Assembly (NCBI GenBank): GCA_964559535.1
Contig: CAZLIC010000027.1
Span: forward strand, 1-47,472
DNA length: 47,472 bases
Source: CAZLIC01 sp964559535
GTDB lineage: Bacteria; Pseudomonadota; Alphaproteobacteria; Rhodobacterales; Rhodobacteraceae
Direction of reading: 5' to 3'
In this document: positions 38,394 to 46,613 of the stretch, in pieces
How positions within the stretch are numbered: position 1 is the stretch's first letter
Layout: every line of letters starts with the position of its first letter
The notes under the pieces: model-generated
The model's database searches: none
What the model was told of the DNA's origin: nothing
The model's input: the letters and a program-made list of their open reading frames with translations, nothing else
Made by a program: the position numbers and the translations under genes

Positions 38394-39158
38394 ATGCAAG
38401 TCATTACCATCGTGCAGACCAAGGGCGGCTCGGGCAAGACCACGACCGCCATGCTTCTCGCATCTGCAGCACTGAACCTCGGGCGCCGCGTTACCCTGAT
38501 CGACGGCGACGTGAATGCGCAACTCGGCCGCTGGCGCGACAGTTTCGAACTGGCCGCCTGGGAGGGCGCGCAAAAGCCCGACTGGCCGGAGAGCCTCGCG
38601 ATCCTTTCACCGCCAGAGAGTGTGGAAGGGCTTCTATCACTCCTCGAGGCCGAGGAAGCGCGCGGCGTCGATCTCGTGGTGATTGATACGCGCCCGGGCA
38701 CGCATACCGACACCGAGGATTTCTGTCTGATCTCTGATCTGGTGCTGATCCCGGCCCGCCCCGTTTACGCCGAATGGGAAATGACCCATCGCGCCGTCCT
38801 CTGGATGGACGACCTCCGCGCTTCCATTGCCGAAGCCGAGCGGTTCCCGGCGGTCCGGGTACTCGTCATGGATGCAGGGCCGAAGATCATTGATGCCGCA
38901 ACCCGGGAAGGGGGCATGGCACAACTGCCGAAGCGCGACCAGGACGTGCTGCAGGAAATCCTGCGTCTCGACCATCTCGACGTGATCGTCCCGCATTCGC
39001 GGATTCTCGAACAACTGGGCTATCACGGTCCCCTCGGACCGGCAGCCCGCGCCAACGCCAATGCCCCCGGCGGTCGGTTGGTGGCAGATGCCATCACACG
39101 CCAACTCGACGTTGCGGAACTCGTCCTGACCGGGATCGACGAGGTGATCCCAGCATGA
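38394..39158 (+). CDS. virC1: ParA-family ATPase, VirC1-like
   Basis: This is a 254-residue ParA/MinD-type ATPase with Walker A VQTKGGSGKTTTAMLLA at the extreme N-terminus, LIDGDVNAQLGRW, and VVIDTRPGTHTDTED. It lacks an N-terminal HTH, so it is not a RepA-type partition protein. GGAGG lies 9-10 bases before the ATG at 38394. Being next to the relaxosome genes and followed by a VirC2-like gene, it fits VirC1, which recruits the relaxosome to the coupling protein at the cell pole. The VirC1 assignment is from context; the ATPase family is certain. Confidence 0.85.
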   Translation: MQVITIVQTKGGSGKTTTAMLLASAALNLGRRVTLIDGDVNAQLGRWRDSFELAAWEGAQKPDWPESLAILSPPESVEGLLSLLEAEEARGVDLVVIDTRPGTHTDTEDFCLISDLVLIPARPVYAEWEMTHRAVLWMDDLRASIAEAERFPAVRVLVMDAGPKIIDAATREGGMAQLPKRDQDVLQEILRLDHLDVIVPHSRILEQLGYHGPLGPAARANANAPGGRLVADAITRQLDVAELVLTGIDEVIPA

Positions 39159-39829
39159 GCCGTTTCCGCCTTCCTGCACGTGTCGCGCCCTCCCCGGCGG
39201 CCGAAGAGCCGGGCCTGCAGAACTCCGCAGCCCGGTTGCGGTCGTCGCGAGAGGTTCAGTCGCGCATTCTTGCCGAACGGCGCGCACCGGAGCAGGCAGG
39301 GACAGTCCAGAGCGTCGGGGTCCAACTCCCCGACATGCCAATGGAGCACTTGGCCGAACCGGCATTTGCCGGGAATGGGGAAGCGGAGAGGCGTGAGCCG
39401 CACTCCCCTTCGTTGCCGCCCGAGTGTGCTGGCGTTGGGTTGACAAAGCCCCGGAAAGAGAAGCTGGTGGTACTCTTTCGGCTGCCGCTGGCGACGGAGA
39501 CGCAGCTTGAGCAGATCCCAGGCGCGGGCGACGTGACCCCGGCCTATATGCTGCGCGCCTTTGCCAAGGAGGCCCGCGCTGAACTGCGGCGGCTCCTGGT
39601 GGATGATGATCTCATACCGTATGTCGACGAGGCGAAGCGCATCTTCGCAATGGCGGCGACGGACATGGCGGTCGGCGAGCCGATGACCGTCTACGCCCAA
39701 GGCCCCGCGATCCGGGCTATGCATGCGGCCCTCGGCGACCCTTGGCAGATCGAGCCACGCGCGACGATCGTTGGTGCCTTCCTCGCCGCAATCGCGTCGC
39801 GGCTCATCGAGGCGCGACGCGTCAGATAG
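39155..39829 (+). CDS. VirC2-like accessory transfer protein
   Basis: This is a 224-residue protein. The N-terminal 100 residues are low complexity (proline, arginine, alanine). The C-terminal part has a possible ribbon-helix-helix: strand EKLVVLFRLPL, then two helices (TPAYMLRAFAKEARAELRRL). It overlaps the VirC1-like gene by four bases. VirC2 follows virC1 in Agrobacterium and has a C-terminal RHH fold that binds near the transfer border. Layout and order support a VirC2-like role; sequence identity cannot be judged here. Confidence 0.6.
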   Translation: MSRFRLPARVAPSPAAEEPGLQNSAARLRSSREVQSRILAERRAPEQAGTVQSVGVQLPDMPMEHLAEPAFAGNGEAERREPHSPSLPPECAGVGLTKPRKEKLVVLFRLPLATETQLEQIPGAGDVTPAYMLRAFAKEARAELRRLLVDDDLIPYVDEAKRIFAMAATDMAVGEPMTVYAQGPAIRAMHAALGDPWQIEPRATIVGAFLAAIASRLIEARRVR

Positions 39830-39868
39830 ACCTCACCCATGCAACAGAAATCGATGAACTGCCCGCGA

Positions 39869-40294
39869 TTACTCGCAGGCAAGATCGGGCAGCGGCGCTG
39901 TCTCGAAGGTCAGGCTGTCGGTGCTCGTGACCATGGCGAACTCGCCGCCCGAGCGGAAGGTCGCAACCATCCTTGCCCAGTCCGCGGCATCAACCGCCGC
40001 TTGGGCCGCGATGCCGTTCTGGACCGGCAGACGGGCTTGTTCACCCGACTTCGCCAGCACAACAACCATGTCTGGATCGGCCTGCTTGCTGAAGTGGACC
40101 ACGAGAGCGCCGTTGGGCGTTGGCCCGAAAACGCGGTCCGGATCGCAGACAAGTCGCACCTCACCCGCCGCGCTGGTGAGCACGTAGGTCGGCAGGCCGC
40201 GCTCGACACCGACCGTCCAGGCGTCAAGCGCGTGGACAGGAACAGACATCGCCGCAAACGCGGAAACAGCCAGAACGGGGGACAGAACATGCAT
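39869..40294 (-). CDS. Secreted hypothetical protein
   Basis: This is a 141-residue protein with a signal peptide (MHVLSPVLAVSAFAAMSVPV, cleavage near VHA-LDA). The mature part is beta-rich (WTVGVERGLPTYVLTSAAGE, VRLVCDPDRVFGPTPNGALV) with a Cys near the end (DLACE). The ATG at 40294 has AAAGGTG 9 bases upstream. It converges with the VirC2-like gene. Likely periplasmic; family not recognised. Confidence 0.7.
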   Translation of the reverse strand: MHVLSPVLAVSAFAAMSVPVHALDAWTVGVERGLPTYVLTSAAGEVRLVCDPDRVFGPTPNGALVVHFSKQADPDMVVVLAKSGEQARLPVQNGIAAQAAVDAADWARMVATFRSGGEFAMVTSTDSLTFETAPLPDLACE

Positions 40295-40418
40295 CGACAG
40301 AAACACCTTTCGTGGTTCGCGCGGCGACAGCAAAGCACCGCTTCTGCAATCGGTAGATATGTTCTGATGACGCTCCTGTCCATGAGGGCAAATCGCCAGC
40401 GACTGATCGGAGGCCGGA

Positions 40419-40628
40419 ATGGAAGACGTCGTTAGGCCCAAGTCCAAGAAGTCGACCATCGATCGGCGCCTGTGGCGGATCGACCGCGGAAACCGGGAGC
40501 TTGTCGCAGAACGACATCGCACAATGGGCGGCCGGTTCAGGACCGTGTGGTTGGTCCCGGAGGAAACCCTGCGTGGCGTCCTCTGGGTGGAGGTTGTCGA
40601 GGGCGCACCGGGCGATCCGTCACCATGA
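40419..40628 (+). CDS. Small basic hypothetical protein
   Basis: This 69-residue protein starts MEDVVRPKSKKSTIDRRLWR and is strongly basic in its first half. GGAGG is 5-6 bases before the ATG, which supports expression. It lies upstream of the WGR gene on the same strand, so the two may be cotranscribed. No motif was recognised; the short length limits confidence. Confidence 0.5.
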   Translation: MEDVVRPKSKKSTIDRRLWRIDRGNRELVAERHRTMGGRFRTVWLVPEETLRGVLWVEVVEGAPGDPSP

Positions 40629-40840
40629 CCCATCAGCTTTCTGAGTCGGACCGCCCGGATCGATTCAGAAAAGCAATTGGACTTGGAGAGTAACAAGGCA
40701 GAGTCTGTGCGGGGGAGGACCGCCATGGCTCTGGCACATCTGCACCGCATCGACCCGAAGGCCAACATGGCGCGGTTCTACTGCATCGATGTTGCGGCGA
40801 CGCTGTTTGAGGACGTCTCCGTCTTTCGGACCTGGGGCCG

Positions 40841-40848
40841 GATCGGAA
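40841..40848. repeat. IS66 target-site duplication, left copy
   Basis: GATCGGAA directly precedes the IS66 left end and recurs at 43210-43217 after the right end. Confidence 0.9.
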
Positions 40849-40912
40849 GTAAGCGTCCGGTCTGACTGCCCTGCCGCGCGTTGAGAGTGACGTATAGTGT
40901 CCGCTATCGATA

Positions 40913-41299
40913 GTGGACACTCCGGGGCAGGTTTTGGTTCGCAGGACGAAGCGGCTTTGGACGGATGAAGAGAAGCGGTCGATCTGCTTCCAGACGGCTG
41001 CGCCAGGTGTTTCGGTCGCCCAGGTTGCGCGGCGCTACGCGGTGAACGCGAACATGGTATTCAAGTGGCTGCGCGACCCGCGCTATGCGCCGACGGTGAC
41101 GGCATCGGCGGATGCCCCGAGCTTTCTGCCCGTCGAGATCGTGAGCCATGTCCGCAGCGACGAGGTGGCCATGGCCGCCGATCCGGTGTTGGCCCTTGGC
41201 ATGATCGAGATCGACGTCATGGGCGGGCACCGGATGCGGATCAGCGGCAGCTACGATCCCGAGGCGCTGGCGCGGCTGATCCGGGGGTTGACGGTTTGA
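40913..41299 (+). CDS. tnpA: IS66 accessory protein TnpA
   Basis: This is a 128-residue protein with an N-terminal HTH of the IS66 Orf1/TnpA type (RTKRLWTDEEKRSICFQTAA, then VSVAQVARRYAVNANMVFKW). The start is GTG at 40913. It overlaps tnpB by four bases. It is required for IS66 transposition in characterised members, though not catalytic. Confidence 0.88.
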   Translation: MDTPGQVLVRRTKRLWTDEEKRSICFQTAAPGVSVAQVARRYAVNANMVFKWLRDPRYAPTVTASADAPSFLPVEIVSHVRSDEVAMAADPVLALGMIEIDVMGGHRMRISGSYDPEALARLIRGLTV

Positions 41300-41643
41300 T
41301 CCCGGTTCCGGCGAATACGCGGGTCTGGCTGGCGGCTGGCGTCACCGACATGCGCAAGGGCTTTGCGGCCCTGGCTGCGCAGGCCGAGGCGGTGCTCAAG
41401 CAGGACCCGTTTGCCGGACATCTCTTTGTCTTCCGCGGCCGTCGCGGCGATCTGGTGAAGGTCATCTGGTGGGACGGCCAAGGGGCCTGCATGTTCATGA
41501 AGCGGCTGGAGCGGGGCCGGTTCGTCTGGCCCTCGGCGAAGGAGGGCAAGGTCGCGCTGACGCCTGCGCAGCTGTCGATGCTCCTGGAAGGCATTGACTG
41601 GCGGGGACCGCAGCGGACATGGCAACCCTTGGCGGCGGGGTAA
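41296..41643 (+). CDS. tnpB: IS66 accessory protein TnpB
   Basis: This is a 115-residue protein with the standard IS66 Orf2 start MIPVPANTRVWLAAGVTDMR and body (FVFRGRRGDLVKVIWWDGQG, RFVWPSAKEG). No ATG is available. A TTG at 41296, overlapping the tnpA stop as TTGA, gives the correct family start, so a TTG initiation codon is inferred. Confidence 0.88.
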   Translation: MIPVPANTRVWLAAGVTDMRKGFAALAAQAEAVLKQDPFAGHLFVFRGRRGDLVKVIWWDGQGACMFMKRLERGRFVWPSAKEGKVALTPAQLSMLLEGIDWRGPQRTWQPLAAG

Positions 41644-41702
41644 TCTGCCGATCTGCAACGGAAAGGATTCCCACAACGAATACAGTGGGATAAACTTCTC
41701 AC

Positions 41703-43189
41703 ATGCTGGATAAGACCCTGACCTTGCCAGAAGACCCCGAGGAACTGCGCAGCTTCTGGCCGAGGTCAAGGCGCAGGCGATCCTGATCGAGAAGCTCCGC
41801 CACCAGTTGGCCGGACACCGGGCGCACCGGTTCGGGGCCTCGTCCGAGACGGCGGAACAGCTGCAACTGGCCCTCGAGACCAGCGAGATCGCCGCCGCCG
41901 CGATGACGGCGCGGATGAAGCTGCCGGACATCGAGGAGAAGGACAAACCGAAGCGCCGCCCGATCCCGGACCACATTCCCCGGATGGAGGTCGAGCTGAC
42001 CCCGGGCGTCGATGCGTGCGCGGATTGCGGTGGCCGCCTGCGCCGGATCGGCGAGGATGTGACCGAGGAACTGGAATACGTGCCCGGGCGCTTCATCGTG
42101 AACCGGATTGTCCGCCCGCGCTTGACCTGTTCCTGCTGTGACCGCTTCGTCCAGGCCCCGCTGCCGTCGCGCCCCATCGAACGTGGTCGTCCCGGGCCGG
42201 GTCTCCTGGCCCATGTGCTGGTCAGCAAATACGCCGACCATCTGCCGCTTTACCGCCAGAGCCAGATCTTCGACCGTGAAGGTCTCGACCTCGACCGCTC
42301 GACCTTGGCTGATTGGGTCGGCAAGACCACTGCCCTGCTGGAACCGCTGGCCGATGCCCTCGGTCGTCATGTCCTGTCGGCAGAGGCGATCTTCGCGGAT
42401 GACACGCCGGTCAGCATGCTCGCCCCTGGCACCGGCAAGACACAGACCGCGCGGCTCTGGGCCTATGCCCGCGACGAACGCCCCTGGGGCGGCGCTGCCC
42501 CTCCCGCGGCCTGGTATCGGTTCTCGGGAGATCGCAAGGGCCAGCACCCGAAGGAACATCTCGCCCGCTTCCGCGGCTGGATGCATGCCGATGGCTATGC
42601 GGGCTTCGAGGACCTCTACCGCTCGGGCGCCATCCGCGAGGTCGCCTGCATGGCCCATGTCCGGCGCAAGTTCGTCGACATCCACCGCTCGCAAGCCTCG
42701 CCCATCGCCGAGGAAGCCATCGGCCGCATCGCGCAACTCTACGCCGTCGAGAAGGAGGCCAGAGGGTCCCCGCCAGATATCCGGGTCGGACTTCGCAAGG
42801 CACATGCGGCCCCCGTCTTCGACGACCTCGAGGTCTGGCTGGCCATGCAACTCACCACGATCTCGGGAAAATCCCCGCTCGCGGCCGCCATCCGCTATGC
42901 CCTGGCCCGCATGGAGCGTCTGCGCCCCTACCTCGACAACGGCATCCTCGAACTCGACAACAACGCCGCCGAACGCGGCATGCGCGCCATAGCCCTTGGC
43001 CGCAAGAACTACCTCTTCGTCGGCTCCGAGGCGGGCGGCAAGTCCGCAGCCATCGCCTATACCCTGATCGAGACAGCCAAGCTCAACTGCGTCGATCCAA
43101 ACGCCTGGCTCGCCGACACCCTGGCCCGAATCCCAGACTACAAGATCAACAAGGTCGACGACCTGCTGCCTTGGCGTTGGAACGGGTAG
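41703..43189 (+). pseudogene. tnpC: IS66 transposase TnpC with an N-terminal frameshift
   Basis: This is the catalytic subunit of IS66. The natural start at 41703 (MLDKTLTLPEDPEELR) runs out of frame: one base appears to be missing near 41749, where CTGCGCAGCTT stands for an expected CTGCGCCAGCTT. The remaining 460 residues are intact in the other frame, with the C4-type zinc region (ACADCGG, TCSCCDRF), Asp in FADDTPVSML, Asp in MHADGYAGFEDLY and Glu in NNAAERGMRA. It is either a true pseudogene or a sequencing error at a single base; translation from an internal start would lose the leucine-zipper region. Confidence 0.8.
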
Positions 43190-43209
43190 CGGTCAGGCCG
43201 GACGCTTAC

Positions 43210-43217
43210 GATCGGAA
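43210..43217. repeat. IS66 target-site duplication, right copy
   Basis: GATCGGAA directly follows the IS66 right end and matches 40841-40848. Confidence 0.9.
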
Positions 43218-43360
43218 CGCACGGGCGGACGAGTATCGAAACTTGCGCCTCCGCCGAAGTCGCCGAGAAGGCAGCATCCCAGACCCTTCGTCAGAAGATG
43301 CGCCGGGGGTATGTGCCGGTCCACCAACAGCAGCCAGATGACCTTGTGGACTGAGGTCCG

Positions 43361-43723
43361 TCAGGCCTTGCGCTGAAGCCTGCCTTCCAGCTCGGCACCG
43401 GCATCAATGGCGATGCGCTCATGGATGACGTCGGCTTGTACAACGGCACTTGGCACGAGTTGGACATTCCGCGCCGAGATCGTGCCGGAAACCGCCCCAA
43501 GCACGGAGAGGTCGTGAGAGACAATAGTCCCTTCAACGCGACCCGAGCCCACAACAGTGACGTCCGGTGCCCTCAGCGAGCCAAGGATTTTGCCTTGGCC
43601 GTCGACTGGCCCTTTGGAGGTGACATCGCCCTCGACGACAAGGTCCTGGGCGAAAACGCTGCGGCGAGCGTTCGAACTTGCCGGATCCGGCCACCGGTCA
43701 AGATCGGCTGTTGGGGTCATCAT
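43361..43723 (-). CDS. Bactofilin (polymer-forming cytoskeletal protein)
   Basis: This is a 120-residue protein beginning MMTPTADLDRWPDP. A short proline-containing tail is followed by a bactofilin beta-helix core of repeating hydrophobic and glycine turns (FAQDLVVEGDVTSKGPVDGQ, GSGRVEGTIVSHDLSVLGAV, SGTISARNVQLVPSAVVQAD). GGAGG lies upstream of the two tandem ATGs. Bactofilins polymerise into filaments that localise cell-wall or plasmid factors. Here it ends six bases from the split WGR gene on the other strand. A plasmid-borne copy might serve localisation, but no partner is evident. Confidence 0.88.
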   Translation of the reverse strand: MMTPTADLDRWPDPASSNARRSVFAQDLVVEGDVTSKGPVDGQGKILGSLRAPDVTVVGSGRVEGTIVSHDLSVLGAVSGTISARNVQLVPSAVVQADVIHERIAIDAGAELEGRLQRKA

Positions 43724-43969
43724 CCTAGAGCCGCCTCCGTTCAACTTCGTGCGGTCAGACTGGACCAGAAGCGAAACGAAAGGGCAACATGCGGCATAAT
43801 GATCGGCGAAAAACTGCAGCCGGACAACCACCTAACACTTAACGCATAATCAGTATTATGTAACTCTTATCAAGACTACGGGCGGGAAGCCTGCGACTCC
43901 GGATCGTCGTTGGACAGGTCGAGCTTGGCCTTCAATACTGGCCCGATCATCCACGACTTCGACTTCGAA

Positions 43970-44209
43970 CCCATCTTGATAACACGTCGCGATCCTGTGC
44001 TGAACATGGCGCGCACCTATGCGATCGCACTCCAGCCGACGCTGTTCCGAGAAGTCTCGGTCATCCGCAGCTGGGGGCGGATCGGGACCGGGGGAAGAAT
44101 GAAGCTGGAGACATTTCCGTCGCTCCCAGCCGCTGGGGCAGAAATGGCGGCGCGGCTATGGTTAAGCTGCAGTTTCGACTGGTGCGCGAAGGCTTGGCCA
44201 CGCTGCATA
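43970..44209 (+). pseudogene. Second WGR-domain gene, decayed
   Basis: The frame encodes NMARTYAIALQPTLFREVSV, SWGRIGTGGRMKLETFPSLP, colinear with the split WGR gene upstream (NMARFYCIDVAATLFEDVSV, TWGRIGTHGR). No good start codon precedes it; ATG at 44006 would cut the domain. After about 44155 the reading frame appears to shift, since the expected helix continues better in another frame (VKLQFRLVREGLATLH, ending at a TGA near 44214). It is therefore probably a frameshifted, non-functional paralog. The sequence runs directly into the promoter of the next operon. Confidence 0.55.
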
Positions 44210-44210
44210 C

Positions 44211-44250
44211 TTGACGTTTCGTTTGAGTTGCGCATACTAAGTTTACGCAA
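44211..44250 (+). promoter_or_regulatory. Promoter and operator of the RES-Xre operon
   Basis: TTGACG (44211-44216), 17 bases, then ATACTA (44234-44239) form a good sigma-70 promoter, 41 bp before the first gene. Arms TTGCG (44228-44232) and CGCAA (44246-44250) bracket the -10 box, a suitable operator for an autorepressing antitoxin. Confidence 0.6.
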
Positions 44251-44279
44251 CGCATTCGTACCGAAGGAGACGCGGCCAG

Positions 44280-45620
44280 ATGAGCGCGAAGATCCTCGAG
44301 TTTCCCGGCGGCACCCAGGCCCAGCCGCCGATCGCCCAGTTCATTCGCATCGGCGAGTCGCATACCAAGATCGCCGAACTGGTCAGCATGGGTCGTTTTC
44401 CGGCGCGCCGCGCAGTGCTCAAGGCATCACGGCTCAAATACCAACGGCGCCTGATCGATCTGTTTCAACATCACGGCATCGAGACTGTTCTGGACCCTCA
44501 GGTGGCAGAGCTGGCATCCCTTCGAAAGTGCTTGGGTCAGGAACGCAACGCCCCGTGGGCACGTCATGCGAATGGTCATCCGCTCGGCCCCGCGCATTTC
44601 CGGCGGGGCGCACCCACCGATGTCATTGGCGAGATCGCTCGTACCGCAGTCGCGTTCGGGTTCGACGCAGTGCTTAGTCCTACTCACTTTCTGGGCTCGG
44701 ACATGGCTGCAGACTGGTTCGATGTCGACCGGGAAGCCTGCGTAGCCCTGCGTGAGGCACTGGACTGTGAAGGCGGAAAGTCGATCGCGATCGATTACCC
44801 AGTCATACAGACGCTGAAGCACCTGCAACGAAGCGAGGTGCGGAGCGACGTGCTTTCTGCCTTCGGCTCACTGCCGGTTGAAAACGCGTGGCTTCGAATC
44901 TCCGGCGCAGACGGAACGTTGGGCCCGCAGACGACGCGCGGCCTTCTGACCCTGTTGGGTGGGCTGCACAATATCGGCCGACCTCTTGTTCTGGACTACT
45001 TCGGCGGACCCGCTTCTGTAGCTGCGCTCGCCTTCGGTGTCGCGTCTGGGCGTGCGATCGGAATTGGCGAGATGGAACGTTTCGACGCGTCCGACTGGGA
45101 CAAGCCTCCGGAACCAAAGGCGGAGGACGCGCAAGGCTTCGGACGCACCCCTCGCTATGCCATCGAAGGTCTCGGACGAACCCTCAGCGGACGAGAACTC
45201 CAGCTGCTGGCCGAGGCCCGCGGAGGCAAGAAACTACTTGTCGGTGGACTGCGCGACGTGGCCGACCTCCTCGAGAACGGACGCGAGATTCACCTTGATC
45301 AGGTCAGCCGGGAGACTGGCGATCTTGAGAATGTGCCGCTTTTGCGTCGTGATGACTGGTTCCTGACGAAGCCGATGACCCAGATCGTCAGAACATCTCG
45401 CCAGGTGGCCGAACTGAAACCTTCACTAGGCCTCGCAGAAACACTGAAAGTCGATGCCGACCGGCTAATGAAGCGCCTCGGCGACCACGCGCGCGCGATG
45501 TCCAAGACGCAGATTGCACTTGAAGCCTTCAGGGACTCGCGGTCAGAAGACGCGCCACGCGCGCGGCCCGCAGGAGCCGTGCGACTGAAGCAAGACGAAA
45601 GGAAGCGGGAGCAAAGATGA
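44280..45620 (+). CDS. Unrecognised 446-residue protein, first gene of RES-Xre operon
   Basis: This soluble protein starts MSAKILEFPGGTQAQPPIAQ. GGAG stands 13-15 bases before the ATG. I do not recognise a family. Alternating strands and helices (IETVLDPQVAELAS, AFGFDAVLSPTHFLGSD, PLVLDYFGGPASVAALAFGV, ASGRAIGIGEMERF) suggest an alpha/beta barrel, but this is only a guess. The C-terminal 60 residues are basic and helical. It overlaps the antitoxin gene by four bases (ATGA), so the three genes are translationally coupled. A third partner for a RES-Xre module is not standard; it may be a regulator, a substrate enzyme or an independent gene. Confidence 0.75.
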   Translation: MSAKILEFPGGTQAQPPIAQFIRIGESHTKIAELVSMGRFPARRAVLKASRLKYQRRLIDLFQHHGIETVLDPQVAELASLRKCLGQERNAPWARHANGHPLGPAHFRRGAPTDVIGEIARTAVAFGFDAVLSPTHFLGSDMAADWFDVDREACVALREALDCEGGKSIAIDYPVIQTLKHLQRSEVRSDVLSAFGSLPVENAWLRISGADGTLGPQTTRGLLTLLGGLHNIGRPLVLDYFGGPASVAALAFGVASGRAIGIGEMERFDASDWDKPPEPKAEDAQGFGRTPRYAIEGLGRTLSGRELQLLAEARGGKKLLVGGLRDVADLLENGREIHLDQVSRETGDLENVPLLRRDDWFLTKPMTQIVRTSRQVAELKPSLGLAETLKVDADRLMKRLGDHARAMSKTQIALEAFRDSRSEDAPRARPAGAVRLKQDERKREQR

Positions 45621-45967
45621 CGGGTACAACTCAGGGGGCCGTCGCAAGGGTTCTGTCCGATATCGCGAATGATGGCGGTCTTAGTGGCGTCGATATCGCG
45701 AATGTCGTCGACGTGTCCAAGACGACCGTATCGCGGTGGAAGAGCGGGCACATGCGACCGCAGCCGCGCCATGAACTCATCCTGTCCGACCTTCGATATG
45801 TCGTGGGGCGCCTGCAGGAGTTCTATACGTCGGAAGAAATCCGGACCTGGCTCTATGCGCGGCACCCGCAACTCGAAGGACAGCGCGCCATAGATCTCAT
45901 CCACGACGACCGGACGAGCGAGGTTCTGGCCGTGCTTGAACGTCTCGAGAGCGGGGCCTATCTCTGA
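45617..45967 (+). CDS. Xre/MbcA/ParS-type antitoxin
   Basis: This 116-residue antitoxin has an N-terminal HTH (GLSGVDIANVVDVSKTTVSR) and a C-terminal MbcA/ParS toxin-binding domain (LRYVVGRLQEFYTSEEIRTW, LYARHPQLEGQRAIDLI, VLAVLERLESGAYL). The last helix in this family plugs the NAD-binding pocket of the RES toxin. The toxin gene starts two bases after its stop. It is likely to repress the promoter at 44211. Confidence 0.93.
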   Translation: MTGTTQGAVARVLSDIANDGGLSGVDIANVVDVSKTTVSRWKSGHMRPQPRHELILSDLRYVVGRLQEFYTSEEIRTWLYARHPQLEGQRAIDLIHDDRTSEVLAVLERLESGAYL

Positions 45968-45969
45968 CG

Positions 45970-46554
45970 ATGGCGCGCCCTACCAAACGCCGCGACAATC
46001 GACTGATCGATGCGATCGAGGCCATCCCGCCTACGCCGTTTTCGGGGAACGTCTGGCGGGTCGTCCGCGAGGGTCGCGACCCCCTCGACTGCAGCCGGTC
46101 CGGCGGCCGCTGGGACGACGGCAGCTTCGACGTGCTCTACACCTCACTTGAGCGCGAAGGTGCACTCGCCGAGATGTACTTCCATCTCAAGCGCGGCCAG
46201 CCCATCTTTCCGACCCGCGTGCGCTACGAACTCTACGAGCTCGCTCTAGCTATGGACGCTACCCTGAAACTCCTGAACCTCGAGGATCTCGCCCGCCTTG
46301 GGGTAGCGTCTGAAGGCTATGGGCGGCTTTCCTACCAGGAAAAAGCGGCTGAGTATCCCCGGACGCAGGACATCGCGGAGGTCGCGCATTTCCTCGAGTT
46401 CGACGGCCTGCTCGTCCCATCTGCCCGATGGAATTGTATCAACGCCGTGGTGTTCTGCGAACGCAGCCCGTCGGATCAACGCGAGGTCATGGCTTCCCAT
46501 GGCCTGATTGACTGGACCGGGTGGGAGAAGACGGCGTCGGGTAGCCTGTCGTGA
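45970..46554 (+). CDS. RES-domain toxin (NAD+ phosphorylase type)
   Basis: This 194-residue RES toxin has the key features RVVREGRDPLDCSRSGGRW (Arg-rich substrate site), VLYTSLEREGALAEMYFH (Tyr and Glu region) and FDGLLVPSARW (the Ser segment). RES toxins deplete NAD+ and arrest growth until neutralised by the Xre/MbcA partner, here encoded just upstream. It belongs to a type II toxin-antitoxin module that probably aids plasmid stability. Confidence 0.93.
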   Translation: MARPTKRRDNRLIDAIEAIPPTPFSGNVWRVVREGRDPLDCSRSGGRWDDGSFDVLYTSLEREGALAEMYFHLKRGQPIFPTRVRYELYELALAMDATLKLLNLEDLARLGVASEGYGRLSYQEKAAEYPRTQDIAEVAHFLEFDGLLVPSARWNCINAVVFCERSPSDQREVMASHGLIDWTGWEKTASGSLS

Positions 46555-46613
46555 CCTTTCGACACTTCGGCCAGACGTCATGACCCTAAATCGAGGACAT
46601 GCTTTGTTCGATA

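Larger units (their letters stand above)
40849..43209 (+). mobile_element. Complete IS66-family insertion sequence
   Basis: The element is about 2361 bp with imperfect terminal inverted repeats beginning GTAAGCGTCCGGTCTGAC at the left and its near complement at the right. It is flanked by an 8-bp direct repeat GATCGGAA (40841-40848 and 43210-43217), the duplication size known for IS66. It carries tnpA, tnpB and tnpC. tnpC has a frameshift, so transposition may now depend on another copy. Confidence 0.93.
40725..43354 (+). pseudogene. WGR-domain gene split by IS66
   Basis: The 5' part (40725-40848) encodes MALAHLHRIDPKANMARFYC and continues to FRTWGRIG. The 3' part (43218-43354) continues the same frame after removal of the IS66 element and one copy of its 8-bp target duplication: THGRTSIETCASAEVAEKAA, ending QQPDDLVD and a TGA at 43352. 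The restored protein has about 86 residues, a whole WGR domain of the kind found alone or fused to nucleic-acid enzymes. GGAGG precedes the start. The insertion is recent, since both halves are undamaged. Confidence 0.85.

Noticed and set aside
38394..39158. Second plasmid partition ParA
   Set aside because: There is no ParB partner or N-terminal HTH beside it, and it is paired with a VirC2-like gene next to the relaxosome genes; VirC1 fits better.
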